From CALOCN01 sp942491735 (GTDB lineage Bacteria > Eisenbacteria > RBG-16-71-46 > JABDJR01), in the NCBI GenBank assembly GCA_942491735.1, contig CALOCN010000001.1:248001-312000 (forward strand): DNA of 64,000 nucleotides. Direction: 5' to 3'. Under the pieces are notes generated by a model. It ran no database searches. It was not told the DNA's origin and saw only the letters and a list, made by a program, of their open reading frames with translations. Position numbers and translations under genes: made by a program. Below are positions 43,278 to 52,330 of the stretch, piece after piece (position 1 is the first letter of the stretch; every line of letters begins with the position of its first letter).

Positions 43278-44039
43278 ATGAGAGTTGTCCTTGGCCTCTT
43301 GCTCGTCGGTCTCACGTTTGGCCTTGTCGGTTGCCTGCAGGCGACCATGGAAACGGATCTGGCAGCGGACGGCTCGGGCACGTTCCTGATGGAGTACGCG
43401 ATGTCTCCCTCGGTGGCCGAGACCATCAAGGAACTGGAGGCACTTGAGGACTCCGGGGCGGAGACCGGGATGCCCATGCTGGGCGATGTGGACGAGGACG
43501 AGATCCGCAAGATCTGCAAGGAAAACGGCGTGACCCTGACCACCTTCGAGACCACCGACACCTCGATGAAGATTGCCGGGAAGTTCAAGAACATTGAAGG
43601 GCTCAACGCGGTCATGTCCGAGGCCGTGGAAAGCGACGGCAGCGGCGGCGGCCTGGGTCTCTTCAAGACCGAGGATGGCAACTACCTGCTCAAGATGATC
43701 CCGGCCGCGGAGGGGGACGACGACGACATGGCAAGCGATGAGGGTGAAGAGGAAGAGGGGAGTGAGGCCGGGGAGGCGAAGGAGATGGACCCCGCCGCCA
43801 TGGGCAAGGCGATGGAGCTGATGGGCAAGCTCATGAGCAGCATTTCCGAGCTGGAGATGAACATGCGCTTCACCGTTCCGGGCGACGTCATCGAGAGCAA
43901 CGCGCCCAAGGTCGAAGGCCGGACCTCCATCTGGGAGATCAACGGGGACAACATCATGGCGATGGAGAACGCGGGAGAACCGGAGATTCTGTTCTCGGGT
44001 GAGGGGTTGAAGATCAAGGCGCCGGCCCTGGAGCCGTAG
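43278..44039 (+). CDS. Putative LppM-like lipoprotein
   Basis: 253 residues. The signal peptide ends in a lipobox (LTFGLVGC), and the mature start QATMETDLAADGSGTFLMEY fits the LppM-type pattern of a beta domain beginning with D-G-S-G. A low-complexity acidic loop (residues about 145-175) splits the domain, and MNMRFTVPGDVIESNAPKVE and TSIWEINGDNIMAM close it. AGGAGAG stands before the ATG. Separated from DUF1015 by 124 bases that contain an A/T-rich TATATA near 43204, so it probably has its own promoter. Function unknown. Confidence 0.75.
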   Translation: MRVVLGLLLVGLTFGLVGCLQATMETDLAADGSGTFLMEYAMSPSVAETIKELEALEDSGAETGMPMLGDVDEDEIRKICKENGVTLTTFETTDTSMKIAGKFKNIEGLNAVMSEAVESDGSGGGLGLFKTEDGNYLLKMIPAAEGDDDDMASDEGEEEEGSEAGEAKEMDPAAMGKAMELMGKLMSSISELEMNMRFTVPGDVIESNAPKVEGRTSIWEINGDNIMAMENAGEPEILFSGEGLKIKAPALEP

Positions 44040-44052
44040 GGGGCGGGCCGAG

Positions 44053-44160
44053 GTGATCCGGGCAATCGTTGCCGCACTGGTACTCGGTTGGACTCCCGCT
44101 GCCCTCGCGGGAACCCAGGGTTCCCACTCAGGCATTCGTTCTGCCTGGATCGCCTATTGA
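44053..44160 (+). CDS. Possible 35-residue secreted peptide or remnant
   Basis: GTG at 44053, with GAGG just before it, opens MIRAIVAALVLGWTPAALAG, a textbook signal peptide with an A-L-A cut site, followed by only 15 residues to a TGA at 44158. It could be the left-over 5' end of a lost secreted-protein gene, a small peptide, or chance. An inverted repeat (44109-44125) lies inside it. Confidence 0.25.
   Translation: MIRAIVAALVLGWTPAALAGTQGSHSGIRSAWIAY
44109..44125. terminator. Inverted repeat between convergent genes
   Basis: GGGAACCC-A-GGGTTCCC is a perfect 8-bp palindrome between the lipoprotein gene (ends 44039, plus) and the secreted-protein gene (ends 44154, minus). No T tract on either side, so it is at most a weak terminator. 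Confidence 0.3.
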
Positions 44161-44978
44161 TCGCTACGTGCCTTGATGCGCCCCCAGCTCGTGGGGAGGA
44201 CCGGCACCGGGTTCTCCTGGCAGACGTTGCAGGAGTTGAACGAGCGTGGAGTGCCGCCGATGGCCATGCAGCAGGCCGGCTCCATCCACAGGCAGTCGGT
44301 ACCCAGGCAACAGCGTTGGGGCTCCTCGTAGAAGTCGGCGCTACAGGGCGGATACCCCTCGGTACTCCCGAACCCGACCGAGGACAGAACGCCGCTGGGA
44401 GTCACGTCCCCTTCGCAATCCCGCACGAAGGCCTTGCCCAGACCGGAGTAGGGTCGCTCGTCGATGCTGAAGCGGTCATCGCCATAGGCGTAGACATAGA
44501 ACGCGGCTGCGGTCACCTGGGAGCGCACACTACTCGGGTTCGGGTCGGTGCCTTGGCACGCTCCGAAATCGACGATCACGCCGCCGCCGCTGGCCGGGAA
44601 CCCGTTCTCGGGGACGGTGAGGGCGCTTCCGCAGGTGAGGGTCCCGAAGAGATCCACGCCCGCGCCGGGTGTTCCGTCGTAGTCGATGGAGAATCCGATC
44701 TGGTCCACCCCGAGTTCGGGGTCGAGGTCAATAGCGACGACGTACAGGGCGTAGCCGGTCCCGACTGCTCCCTGGGACTGGATGGCTTCGCCACCGTTGC
44801 CTCCGGGGCAAACCAGCGGGCCGGGAGCGTTCTCGATGCACACCGGGATCGGGCGCCACGGCCCCAGGGCCTGCAGATGGGCGGCTATCTTGACCGCGTT
44901 CTGGCATCCGGCGTCCGCCGGGCCGGCCGGCAGCAAGGCCGCGAGAAGCAGGGTGAGCGGAACCAGGAAGCGATTCAT
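44154..44978 (-). CDS. Secreted Cys-rich protein with TSWGRIK tail
   Basis: 274 residues from ATG at 44978, with AGGAG upstream. The signal peptide is MNRFLVPLTLLLAALLPAGP, cut near ADAG. The mature part has about 15 cysteines, including CNVC near the end, and a beta-rich middle (VDQIGFSIDYDGTPGAGVDL) resembling secreted 'cohesin/anchor' folds of this group. It ends VPVLPTSWGRIKARSDQ. The same TSWGRIK tail closes the unrelated protein at 48245-48982. No enzyme motif is visible; probably extracellular. Downstream of, and in the same direction as, a FlgD-tailed protein (44-base gap). Confidence 0.7.
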   Translation of the reverse strand: MNRFLVPLTLLLAALLPAGPADAGCQNAVKIAAHLQALGPWRPIPVCIENAPGPLVCPGGNGGEAIQSQGAVGTGYALYVVAIDLDPELGVDQIGFSIDYDGTPGAGVDLFGTLTCGSALTVPENGFPASGGGVIVDFGACQGTDPNPSSVRSQVTAAAFYVYAYGDDRFSIDERPYSGLGKAFVRDCEGDVTPSGVLSSVGFGSTEGYPPCSADFYEEPQRCCLGTDCLWMEPACCMAIGGTPRSFNSCNVCQENPVPVLPTSWGRIKARSDQ

Positions 44979-45022
44979 GAGGCACTCCTGTTGGTGGATG
45001 GCACTGCGGCGCGTACATCGCA

Positions 45023-46744
45023 TCACCTGATCACGAGAAGCTTGCGCGACGCGACATCGTCGCCGGCCACGAGCCGAACGAAGTAGACGCCACTGGGCGC
45101 GGCCAGCCCGCTGGACGTTCGGCCATCCCAGTAGGCAGTGTGCTCCGAGGCGTCGAGCGTCTGGTTGACGATCGTCCGCACGCGGCGGCCGGCGAGGTCG
45201 AAGATCTCAAGACTGACGTGGCCGGCTTCTTCTGTTGTGTACCGCAGCCACGCGCGGCCGTTGCCCCGGAACGGATTGGGGACAAAGGGTCCCATGGTGA
45301 CGCGAGGGGTTGGCTCCGTTGGATCGTCGACTCCCGTCGTGGTCGGTTGCACGACGCCGAAGCGAACGTCGTCGATCCAGGGAGTGCTGTTGTGGTTCGA
45401 TGGGGACTCGCAGAAGAAGAACTGGCGGCTATCGACCGTCCCGAGGGCTACCCGCACCCTATCCACATCGCCGGGAATGAGGGCGCTGAAGTCGATCTGG
45501 ACACGGCCACTCTCGGAAGAGCAAAGCGTATCCGGGAAGGCAATGTACTCCTCGACCCATTTGAGGTCGCTGACTCGGGGGGCTCCGGAGATCGAGCACG
45601 TATCCGGATACCACTGGGCTTCGGCCAGCAGGAACAGGAAGAGACTGCTTCGCACATAGCCACCGTACTCCAGGACGAACCCTGTCGGTGCGACAATCCC
45701 GGCACCGGCAAGATCGATCCACGGAGAAACAGCGACGTTCTCCTGGGGGCAACCGTGATATCCGAGGATGGCGTTGTAGTCGATGAGCACGAGGACGCTG
45801 TCTCCAAGATCGCACCCGGATGCGGCGGACTCCGAAGGCAGGTCCGCGACTGCCTCCAGATCGGTCCAATCTCCATATCCCCCCGGGTCCTGGGTTACGT
45901 CCCAGCCATCCTGATCCTCCTCGAAGTCCGCGCTGTGGGTGATTCCGCCGGTGAGCACGATGTCGTCCACTGCGAACGCGCCGCACACGGTGGGATACAA
46001 CCCGTCTTCATCACTGTAGGAACCATCGCTCCTGACCCGGAACTTGATCTCCACGATTCCCGGCGCGCTTGGAAGCGAGGCACCCGGAACGAGAGAGATC
46101 GTATCCCTGCCGGCAGTGACTCCGTCGAGACTGAGAAGCACGACATCTCCTCCGCCTCCTGTTGTGTCGATCATGACGTACGTGAAATCGAAGGTCGACT
46201 CGGTGTCGTTGACATAGCTGAACGCAAGAGATACGGGGCCCCCGGTATAGGCGAAGGGTTGGGAAAGCGTGATATCCCAAGCGTTGCCGTAGCCCTGCCC
46301 CCCCGGAAAGCAGAGAGTGTCCGACTCGGACTGCGTGACGCCGGCCCACATGGACCAGTTCCCACCGAGCACTCCGGTAGCTGCTCCAACACAGATACCC
46401 GGGGATCCAGCGAAATGGGCCTCGCTCAGTCTCCGAAACCGTTGAACCGAGACCCGAGACGTGTGATCAACGCCGGTCCAGCCCTCCATAATGGAGTGGA
46501 GACCCACTTGCTTGGCGTTCGGATCTGTGTTGATTGCCGAGGCGACTCCGGTGTCGAACGTCCACACGCTATCCTGCAGGGCTTCCCAACGGGCATCGGC
46601 GGCATCCCAGTGAGTGCCGCCGAACCAGAGCGTGTCCGCGGACGCCGCCGAGATGCCGGGCAGTGGAACACGAATCACGACCTGCGCGAGATGGATTGCC
46701 CCCAGTGAAGCGGCGGACAAAGCGAGCATGGCGAGGCGGCGCAT
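45023..46744 (-). CDS. Secreted beta-rich protein with FlgD-like sorting tail
   Basis: 573 residues from ATG at 46744; GGAGGT stands upstream. The frame is open further up but lacks a site. A signal peptide (MRRLAMLALSAASLGAIHLA) is followed by a region that looks like one or two jelly-roll domains (WDITLSQPFAYTGGPVSLAF, EDQDGWDVTQDPGGYGDW), of the kind seen with immune-inhibitor-A-type peptidases, but no HExxH motif is present. The end (VPNPFRGNGRAWLRYTTEE ... TAYWDGRTSSGLAAPSGVYF) is the FlgD-like Ig domain. Function unknown; surface-exposed by analogy. Confidence 0.8.
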   Translation of the reverse strand: MRRLAMLALSAASLGAIHLAQVVIRVPLPGISAASADTLWFGGTHWDAADARWEALQDSVWTFDTGVASAINTDPNAKQVGLHSIMEGWTGVDHTSRVSVQRFRRLSEAHFAGSPGICVGAATGVLGGNWSMWAGVTQSESDTLCFPGGQGYGNAWDITLSQPFAYTGGPVSLAFSYVNDTESTFDFTYVMIDTTGGGGDVVLLSLDGVTAGRDTISLVPGASLPSAPGIVEIKFRVRSDGSYSDEDGLYPTVCGAFAVDDIVLTGGITHSADFEEDQDGWDVTQDPGGYGDWTDLEAVADLPSESAASGCDLGDSVLVLIDYNAILGYHGCPQENVAVSPWIDLAGAGIVAPTGFVLEYGGYVRSSLFLFLLAEAQWYPDTCSISGAPRVSDLKWVEEYIAFPDTLCSSESGRVQIDFSALIPGDVDRVRVALGTVDSRQFFFCESPSNHNSTPWIDDVRFGVVQPTTTGVDDPTEPTPRVTMGPFVPNPFRGNGRAWLRYTTEEAGHVSLEIFDLAGRRVRTIVNQTLDASEHTAYWDGRTSSGLAAPSGVYFVRLVAGDDVASRKLLVIR

Positions 46745-46886
46745 GGCTGACCTCCGAGGGAGAAGGATCTCCAACAGTATAGTCCCGATCAGAGCAGTCT
46801 CGCCCGCCTTGTGGTGGGCGCGAGTTGAGGCAGGAAGGAAATAGGAGAGACGCGGTGGCTGCCACCGGCAACGTTGGTGCCCAGGC

Positions 46887-47298
46887 GTGGCATGTGAGGG
46901 GGCCGTCTTGATGGTATGGGGTTGGCCGCGGCGAGGGCGCCCTGCCGTTGCCAAGGAGGTCCGGGACCTGATCCGCGAAATGTCGCAACCCAATCCTCTA
47001 TGGGGTGCGCCGCGCCTCAGGGATGAGCTGCGGAAGTTGGGTATCGACCTGGCCGTCTCAACGGTCGCCCGATATCGGGCACCGGGTCACCGGCCTTCCT
47101 CGCCGACATGGCGCGCGTTCCTCAAGGCCCATCTGCGAGACACCGTGGCCGTGGACTTCCTGACCGTGCCCACGGTCCGCAACCGGGTGCTGTACGTGTT
47201 CCTAAACGGCCGCGTGGACGACCCAGCAGATTGTCGAGGCGTTTCCATGGGACCGGACACCGGGCTATCTGCAGCGCGACCGGGACAGGATCTACGTG
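46887..47298 (+). pseudogene. Decayed DDE transposase/integrase remnant
   Basis: The first 100 codons read PRRGRPAVAKEVRDLIREMS, NPLWGAPRLRDELRKLGI and TVAVDFLTVPTVRNRVLYVF, a typical HTH-plus-rve start of an IS integrase, including the first Asp. At about 47210 a deletion of roughly 20 codons with a frame change follows; homology resumes in another frame as WTTQQIVEAFPWDRTPGYLQ and RDRDRIYVD, which has the second Asp. The catalytic Glu region and both IS ends are gone. The N-terminus is also short. Clearly inactive. It marks an old insertion and runs straight into a broken LamG gene. Confidence 0.85.
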
Positions 47299-48038
47299 GA
47301 TGTGTTTTTCGGCAGGGACAGGTCCCCGCCGTGTACCAGTGGGGTCGGCGCGTGTTCCGACGGATACCATGTGGACGGAAGCCAGTATCTGCGATCCACG
47401 GGCATGACCGCGACCCTTAATGACTTCACCCTTTCGTTGTGGGTCAACCTGGACGTCGTGCCGGGGAATCTGGATAGGCTGATCTCGTTCCACTCGGGAG
47501 CAGGGTCCGCAGGGTTCGGGCTGGACAAGAGCATTGCCTTAACGGTACGGAATTTCCAGGCGCTGGGTGTCGAAGGGGAGATCGAGGCGAATGTCGTCCT
47601 CGCGGATGGAGGGATCCGCCTGGTGGGCTGAACACCGGCCGGACCTCGCCCATTCCGGAGAACGACGTACTGCCGGCTCGCACGTGGCGACATGTTGCCT
47701 GCACCCGTTCGGGGATGATCCAGAAGCTCTACATGGATGGAGTTTTGGTGGACAGCTCGATGGTCGCCGGGTTGACCGGCCCCGCCTCCATCAGCAACGG
47801 ACTTCTCGACGTGGGGGCGTCCGCGTATGACGACGGCGCCCATCAATTGCCGAAGTTCCGTGGCTTCTTCGACGAAGTCCGCTTGGACTCTGTGGAACTG
47901 CAAACGATGGAACTCCGCCCGTCGTGGTCACCCCGGGGGGGGAAGGTGGAGCGGGTTAGACGGACTTCGCGCCGGGGTCGCCAAACTGTTGCCGTTTGGC
48001 ACTCCTTGGAATCACGCCCTGGTGCATCGGTACGATAG
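47296..48038 (+). pseudogene. Broken LamG/concanavalin-like domain gene
   Basis: GYHVDGSQYLRSTGMTATLN and DFTLSLWVNLDVVPGNLDRL are the start of a laminin-G-3 domain. At about 47628 the frame ends (VG, TGA) and the domain continues one frame over as RTWRHVACTRSGMIQKLYMD, GVLVDSSMV and FFDEVRLDSVEL. The first part is joined in place of a proper start to the transposase remnant. After about 47910 the sequence loses protein character. Remnant of a secreted or surface protein disrupted by an insertion. Confidence 0.75.
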
Positions 48039-48244
48039 CCAAGCCAGGTGTTCACGCTACCGACATCGTGCCGGAATCATGACAAGTCATGTCCGAAAAG
48101 AACGCACCCACCACTGGTCTCGAATCAGAAAGCATGCAGAGCACTCCAGTGCTGGTGGTATAGTGAGTCTTGCCGACCCGCACATCGCCAATTTTCGAAG
48201 TTGACCGAGGTCGGCTGCCTCTCCACATCCGAAAGGAACCTACA

Positions 48245-48982
48245 GTGATACGCATGATAATCGTCGCCCTGGTCGCGCTGGGCATTTCTTCCGCCGCTTG
48301 GAGCAATGAGCCTCAGGTATTCAGCACCCAAACAACTGTCAGCACATTCAACACGCTCGACGTTTCACTCACCGAGCTTTCGAGCGACAGTCTCTGCACC
48401 GGAGGTATCGACTGGGCAAGGCCCGGTTTGGACTGTGGCTTTCTTGGTTTTGCAGCTCTCTCTGCAGCAACCCTGAACCGCTGTTGTAATTCGGATTGCT
48501 GGGCCAGTGCCTCGGGGACTATGGTCGTCACTGCGTACATCGACCCATCCACAGGTGAACCTCTGGCCCCTGGATCCGGTGGTGTCCCGGTTACTTCCTT
48601 TCCGGCAGGAACAATACTGATTGCGACGGGGTCTACGCCGCCTGAGGCTGTTGCCCAGACAGGTGCCTCGGGCAGCGGAACCGCTTATGCGGAACTGACC
48701 ATAGGATCGGTGACGGTTTCGGCAACTTCACCCCTCGGTGGCCCCACCCACTCTGCCGTAGTTGCGACCATCGATACGGTCGGTGTCATGGATGGATCTG
48801 GAATACCCATAGCCGTCTTCGGTTCCCACACCGGGTCCATAGACAAGATCGGCCTTGCGCGCATTCTGTGTCCTCCCGGCCCGAATGGTCAGCCCGGCTA
48901 TGAACTTCATACTCCCTGCCCGCTGGGTCTCCCGGTGCCGGTGCAGGAGACAAGCTGGGGCAGGATCAAGAGCCAGCAATAG
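48245..48982 (+). CDS. Secreted protein with TSWGRIK tail
   Basis: 245 residues from GTG at 48245, with AAAGGAA upstream; ATG at 48254 is an alternative. The signal peptide MIIVALVALGISSAAWS is followed by a Ser/Thr- and Gly-rich mature protein with paired cysteines (LNRCCNSDCWASASG). The end reads LPVPVQETSWGRIKSQQ, matching the tail of the protein at 44154. No enzyme signature. An inverted repeat AGCACT-CC-AGTGCT lies upstream at 48140-48153. Lower G+C than the neighbours. Function unknown. Confidence 0.7.
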   Translation: MIRMIIVALVALGISSAAWSNEPQVFSTQTTVSTFNTLDVSLTELSSDSLCTGGIDWARPGLDCGFLGFAALSAATLNRCCNSDCWASASGTMVVTAYIDPSTGEPLAPGSGGVPVTSFPAGTILIATGSTPPEAVAQTGASGSGTAYAELTIGSVTVSATSPLGGPTHSAVVATIDTVGVMDGSGIPIAVFGSHTGSIDKIGLARILCPPGPNGQPGYELHTPCPLGLPVPVQETSWGRIKSQQ

Positions 48983-49084
48983 CCTGGTTTCCTTGGGCGG
49001 TCGAGAGACATACGTCGACCGCCCAGGGAACTGCTTCCTTCCGACAGCATTGAAACTTTACTCAGTCTTGATAGGAGCAAACTC

Positions 49085-51745
49085 ATGAGAAGGCAATGCC
49101 CAGGACCCATGGGCAGTATTTTGGTGGCGGGTCGTGCTGGAGACCCGCAGGAATCGACGACCCCCTCCCTGGGCTGGGGTCCCTGGACTTGCAGACAGTT
49201 CGGGCGAAGCCTGCTTGGGGCCGGGCTCGCGATGTTGGTACTGCTCCTCGGGTTGCCTTCGCAAGGCTGGAGCCAGACGCACGATTGGAGCCTCAGATTC
49301 GGGGATACGGGGGAGGACGAAGGTGGAGCAGTCGAGGTAGATGCTGCGGGAAACCTCCTCATGGCCGGGAGCTTTGCCGGAACCACCGACTTGGGGGGCG
49401 GACCTCTGACGAGCCTGGGCGAATCGGACATTGTTCTCGCAAAGTACGATTCAACCGGAGCCCATATCTGGAGCCAGAACTTTGGAGGAACTCTCTCCGA
49501 CTTCGGTTTCGCAGTCGCAGCGGACTCATCAGGCAATGTCTATCTCGCGGGCGTCATCCGGGGGACAGCCGATCTGGGCGGCGGCCCACTGATCAGTGCC
49601 GGATTAAGCGACATCGTTCTTGCGAAGTACGACGCGAATGGGGTCCATCAGTGGAGTCAGCGGTATGGTGATACCGGGTTCGACGCCGCCGTGACCCTCT
49701 CGGTCGACAGTGGCGGCAACGTAGTGGTCGGTGGCCTGTTCAACAACGCAGTCGATTTCGGGGGAGGTCCGATCACGGGTACCGTCGGCCCCAACGGCGG
49801 GGTGGGGTTCCTTGCCAAGTATGATCCCAGCGGCTCTCACCTCTGGAGCTTCACCGTGCCGGCCGCCAACGCGATCGACATCGACGGCTCGAACAACGTG
49901 GTAGCGATCGGCGCCATAGAACCATCGCCCGGAAACATTGACCTTTGGCTCGGGAAGTTCACATCGAGTGGGGACAGCCTGTGGGTTCAGCAGTTCGGTG
50001 GGGTCGGTCTCGATCGCGGACTCGGCGTAGCCTTCGACGGTGCAGGAAACGTCATCGTCAGCGGTCTGCTCAGTGACACCGCCGATTTCGGCGGTGGTCC
50101 CATGACCTCGTTCGGAGGGCAGGATGCGCTTTTGGCCAAGTACGATCCCTCCGGGGCTCACCTTTGGAGCCAACACTTCGGTGGGACCTCCAACGATCGC
50201 TTTCAGGCAGTCGATGCGAACTCCTCGGGGAACATTGTCGCGGGGGGGCGGTTCCAGGGCACCGGCGACTTCGGAGGGGGAGACCTGACCAGCGCCGGCT
50301 CGGACGATATTGTGTTGGCTGCTTACGATGCCGGTGGCGGACCCACCTGGAGCCAGCGGTATGGTGATACTGGCGAGGACCGAATACTCGCGGGGTGCGT
50401 GGTTGTTGAGGACTCCTGGGGCGTCGCGATGTCGGGGCGGTTCTCGGGGGCCGTGGACTTCGGCGGAGGGTTCTTCAACAGTGCGGGTACGCGGGACGGT
50501 TTTCTGGCGAAGTACACCGAGCCGTTGCCGCAGTTTCAGGAGGGTGACTTGTTCTACCCCTTCTGCACACCAGGCGGTTCGGGTATCGCGAGGCTGACGC
50601 CGAACGACGCGACCTACACGCTTGTCTCAGGCCTCGCCGGGATAGGCAAGGAGTTCGCCTATGACCCACATCGGCAAGCGCTCATCTACAAAGCCAACGG
50701 CGATTTGTATCTCATGGATGCCGCCGCCAATGCGACGCTCATGCCCTCCGTGTACAACGTCCAGTTGCTCGCCCCCACGGGGACGGGCAAGATCTATTTC
50801 ATGGATGGCGCCTTGTCCAGGTGGAGATATCTGGACGAAACCAATACGGCGCAAGATCTGTACGACACGGATGGCACGACACCGTTCGTAACGGATCCGA
50901 ACACGGGTAGAGAGCACGCGATCTACGACCCGACAACCAACAGCCTGATTCGCTTCTATAGCGGCTTCGGTGGGAATCCATGTGCAACGACCGGGACGAT
51001 CTGCATCATCAGGACCGGTCTGTCGCCGGACGGAACCAGGGTGAGCGGGGTGTCCGATACGACATCGACGTTCGTGCACGCGTCGAATGTCGAGGTGGTG
51101 GGCGCGCGGCACCTGCCGTCCACCGAGATTCTGTTCGGTATCAACATCAACGCAACCGGTGATCCGCTACCCCGGCTCCAGATGCTTGACCCGGTGACCA
51201 TGACGTTATCGACGTATGCGACGTTCGGGAACGCTGAATTCTGGGGATCCGGGACCCTGGCAGGAATGACCTACAGCACGGTCAGGGACAAGCCGGTGCT
51301 GAGTTCGTGGTGGCTAGGTGAGGTGGCGTGCGCGGACTCCACTGGTGCCAAGACCGTTCTGGTGGCTGGATCCTGTATATCGAGCAGTCCCATCGTCGAG
51401 ATCGGTCCCCTGATCCCTGGGACTCCTCTCGGCGTGGAGGATACGGGGGTTGGTAAACGGCCGGCTCCGACCATCGTCATGTCGGCCTATCCGAATCCGT
51501 TCCGGTCCCGGTCTTCCATCCAGTTCCGGTTGACCGGCCAGGAAGTCGTCAACTTGACCATCTACGACGCCTCGGGCAGGAGGATTCGGACCTTGCTGGA
51601 AGGAGCGTCCTACTCCGCTGGTGTCCATCAGGTGCCTTGGGACGGCAAGGATCGGGCCGGGCGAGCGGTTGCCTCGGGGGCCTACTTCTTTAGGCTCAAG
51701 ACTCCGGGGGCGACAGCCGGCGGTCGCGTCGTGTTGATTCGATAG
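49085..51745 (+). CDS. Secreted SBBP-type propeller protein with FlgD-like tail
   Basis: 886 residues. AGGAG stands eight bases before the ATG. A long N-region precedes the signal helix (LLGAGLAMLVLLLGLPSQG, about 44-62). From about 65 to 480 the protein is made of blades of the form G-N-L-AGSFAGTTDLGGGPL / IVLAKYDSTGAHIWSQNFGG. A further beta-rich domain (about 485-790) and the FlgD-like tail (YPNPFRSRSSIQFRLTGQE ... VPWDGKDRAGRAVASGAYF) follow. It is probably a paralogue of the protein at 12809. A terminator-like hairpin lies 63 bases past the stop. Confidence 0.83.
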   Translation: MRRQCPGPMGSILVAGRAGDPQESTTPSLGWGPWTCRQFGRSLLGAGLAMLVLLLGLPSQGWSQTHDWSLRFGDTGEDEGGAVEVDAAGNLLMAGSFAGTTDLGGGPLTSLGESDIVLAKYDSTGAHIWSQNFGGTLSDFGFAVAADSSGNVYLAGVIRGTADLGGGPLISAGLSDIVLAKYDANGVHQWSQRYGDTGFDAAVTLSVDSGGNVVVGGLFNNAVDFGGGPITGTVGPNGGVGFLAKYDPSGSHLWSFTVPAANAIDIDGSNNVVAIGAIEPSPGNIDLWLGKFTSSGDSLWVQQFGGVGLDRGLGVAFDGAGNVIVSGLLSDTADFGGGPMTSFGGQDALLAKYDPSGAHLWSQHFGGTSNDRFQAVDANSSGNIVAGGRFQGTGDFGGGDLTSAGSDDIVLAAYDAGGGPTWSQRYGDTGEDRILAGCVVVEDSWGVAMSGRFSGAVDFGGGFFNSAGTRDGFLAKYTEPLPQFQEGDLFYPFCTPGGSGIARLTPNDATYTLVSGLAGIGKEFAYDPHRQALIYKANGDLYLMDAAANATLMPSVYNVQLLAPTGTGKIYFMDGALSRWRYLDETNTAQDLYDTDGTTPFVTDPNTGREHAIYDPTTNSLIRFYSGFGGNPCATTGTICIIRTGLSPDGTRVSGVSDTTSTFVHASNVEVVGARHLPSTEILFGININATGDPLPRLQMLDPVTMTLSTYATFGNAEFWGSGTLAGMTYSTVRDKPVLSSWWLGEVACADSTGAKTVLVAGSCISSSPIVEIGPLIPGTPLGVEDTGVGKRPAPTIVMSAYPNPFRSRSSIQFRLTGQEVVNLTIYDASGRRIRTLLEGASYSAGVHQVPWDGKDRAGRAVASGAYFFRLKTPGATAGGRVVLIR

Positions 51746-51807
51746 CGTCGATTCCTCGGGGAACGGGCTGGCTCTTCGTCTTGCCTCAACATCCCAGAAC
51801 TACCAAG

Positions 51808-51838
51808 GGGCCGTGCGGTGGTTTGCACCGCACGGCCC
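51808..51838. terminator. 13-bp perfect hairpin between converging units
   Basis: GGGCCGTGCGGTG (51808-51820), loop GTTTG, CACCGCACGGCCC (51826-51838). It sits between the propeller gene (plus) and a pilus-protein remnant (minus). The stem is strong, but no T run follows on either strand. Confidence 0.55.
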
Positions 51839-51847
51839 TGTCTGCAT

Positions 51848-52158
51848 CACACGTCGATATGTGCCGAACGTCCCAAACGCACCGTAGTGGTTGGCAATCA
51901 TGCCGCCGCGCAGGTGAATCTGACCCCTATAGTCGCCGAAGTCGTAACCATCCACCGCCCACGCCTTGCCGTCGCCGGCCGCAATGACAAAACCGTCCAT
52001 ACGCAAGTCGTCCGGTGCGTCCGAGGTGACCCGCACGTCACCCCCCCCGGAGTGAATAGCCCCAGGATGCAGTCGCCGCCGCCCATGTCGTTGTAGGTCA
52101 GGTCTCCCCGAAGGTTGATGTCTGCGTTGCTGACCACGGTGATCTGCGACTTGTCCGC
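51848..52158 (-). pseudogene. Remnant of a PilX/DUF4900-type pilus-associated protein
   Basis: Minus strand reads KSQITVVSNADINLRGDLTY and GDCILGLFTPGG, then after a frame change DVRVTSDAPDDLRMDGFVIA, YRGQIHLRGGMIANHYGAFG, ending GTFG. The pattern (ITVVSNADI-L-GDL-Y, LGLF-GG-V, HLRGG-I-YYGAFGTF) is that of the C-terminal region of pilus assembly PilX or DUF4900-like proteins. The frame change falls in a run of eight G on the minus strand (52041-52048), where nine would restore it. The upstream N-terminal part is missing. Decayed. Confidence 0.65.
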
Positions 52159-52330
52159 GACCGCGGGCTGGGCCTCGCCACCCACCCCGTCTGAGCCCCC
52201 CCCTGATGATGCACTTTGGGGTTCGCGGGTCCAGTGGATTGCGCTTTGTTCACTACCTAGGGCCACGGATATTGGGCAAGACCTGATATCGTGGGTCCGG
52301 GTTCAAAGACTCGGTCCGGGAGTGAGGTGC

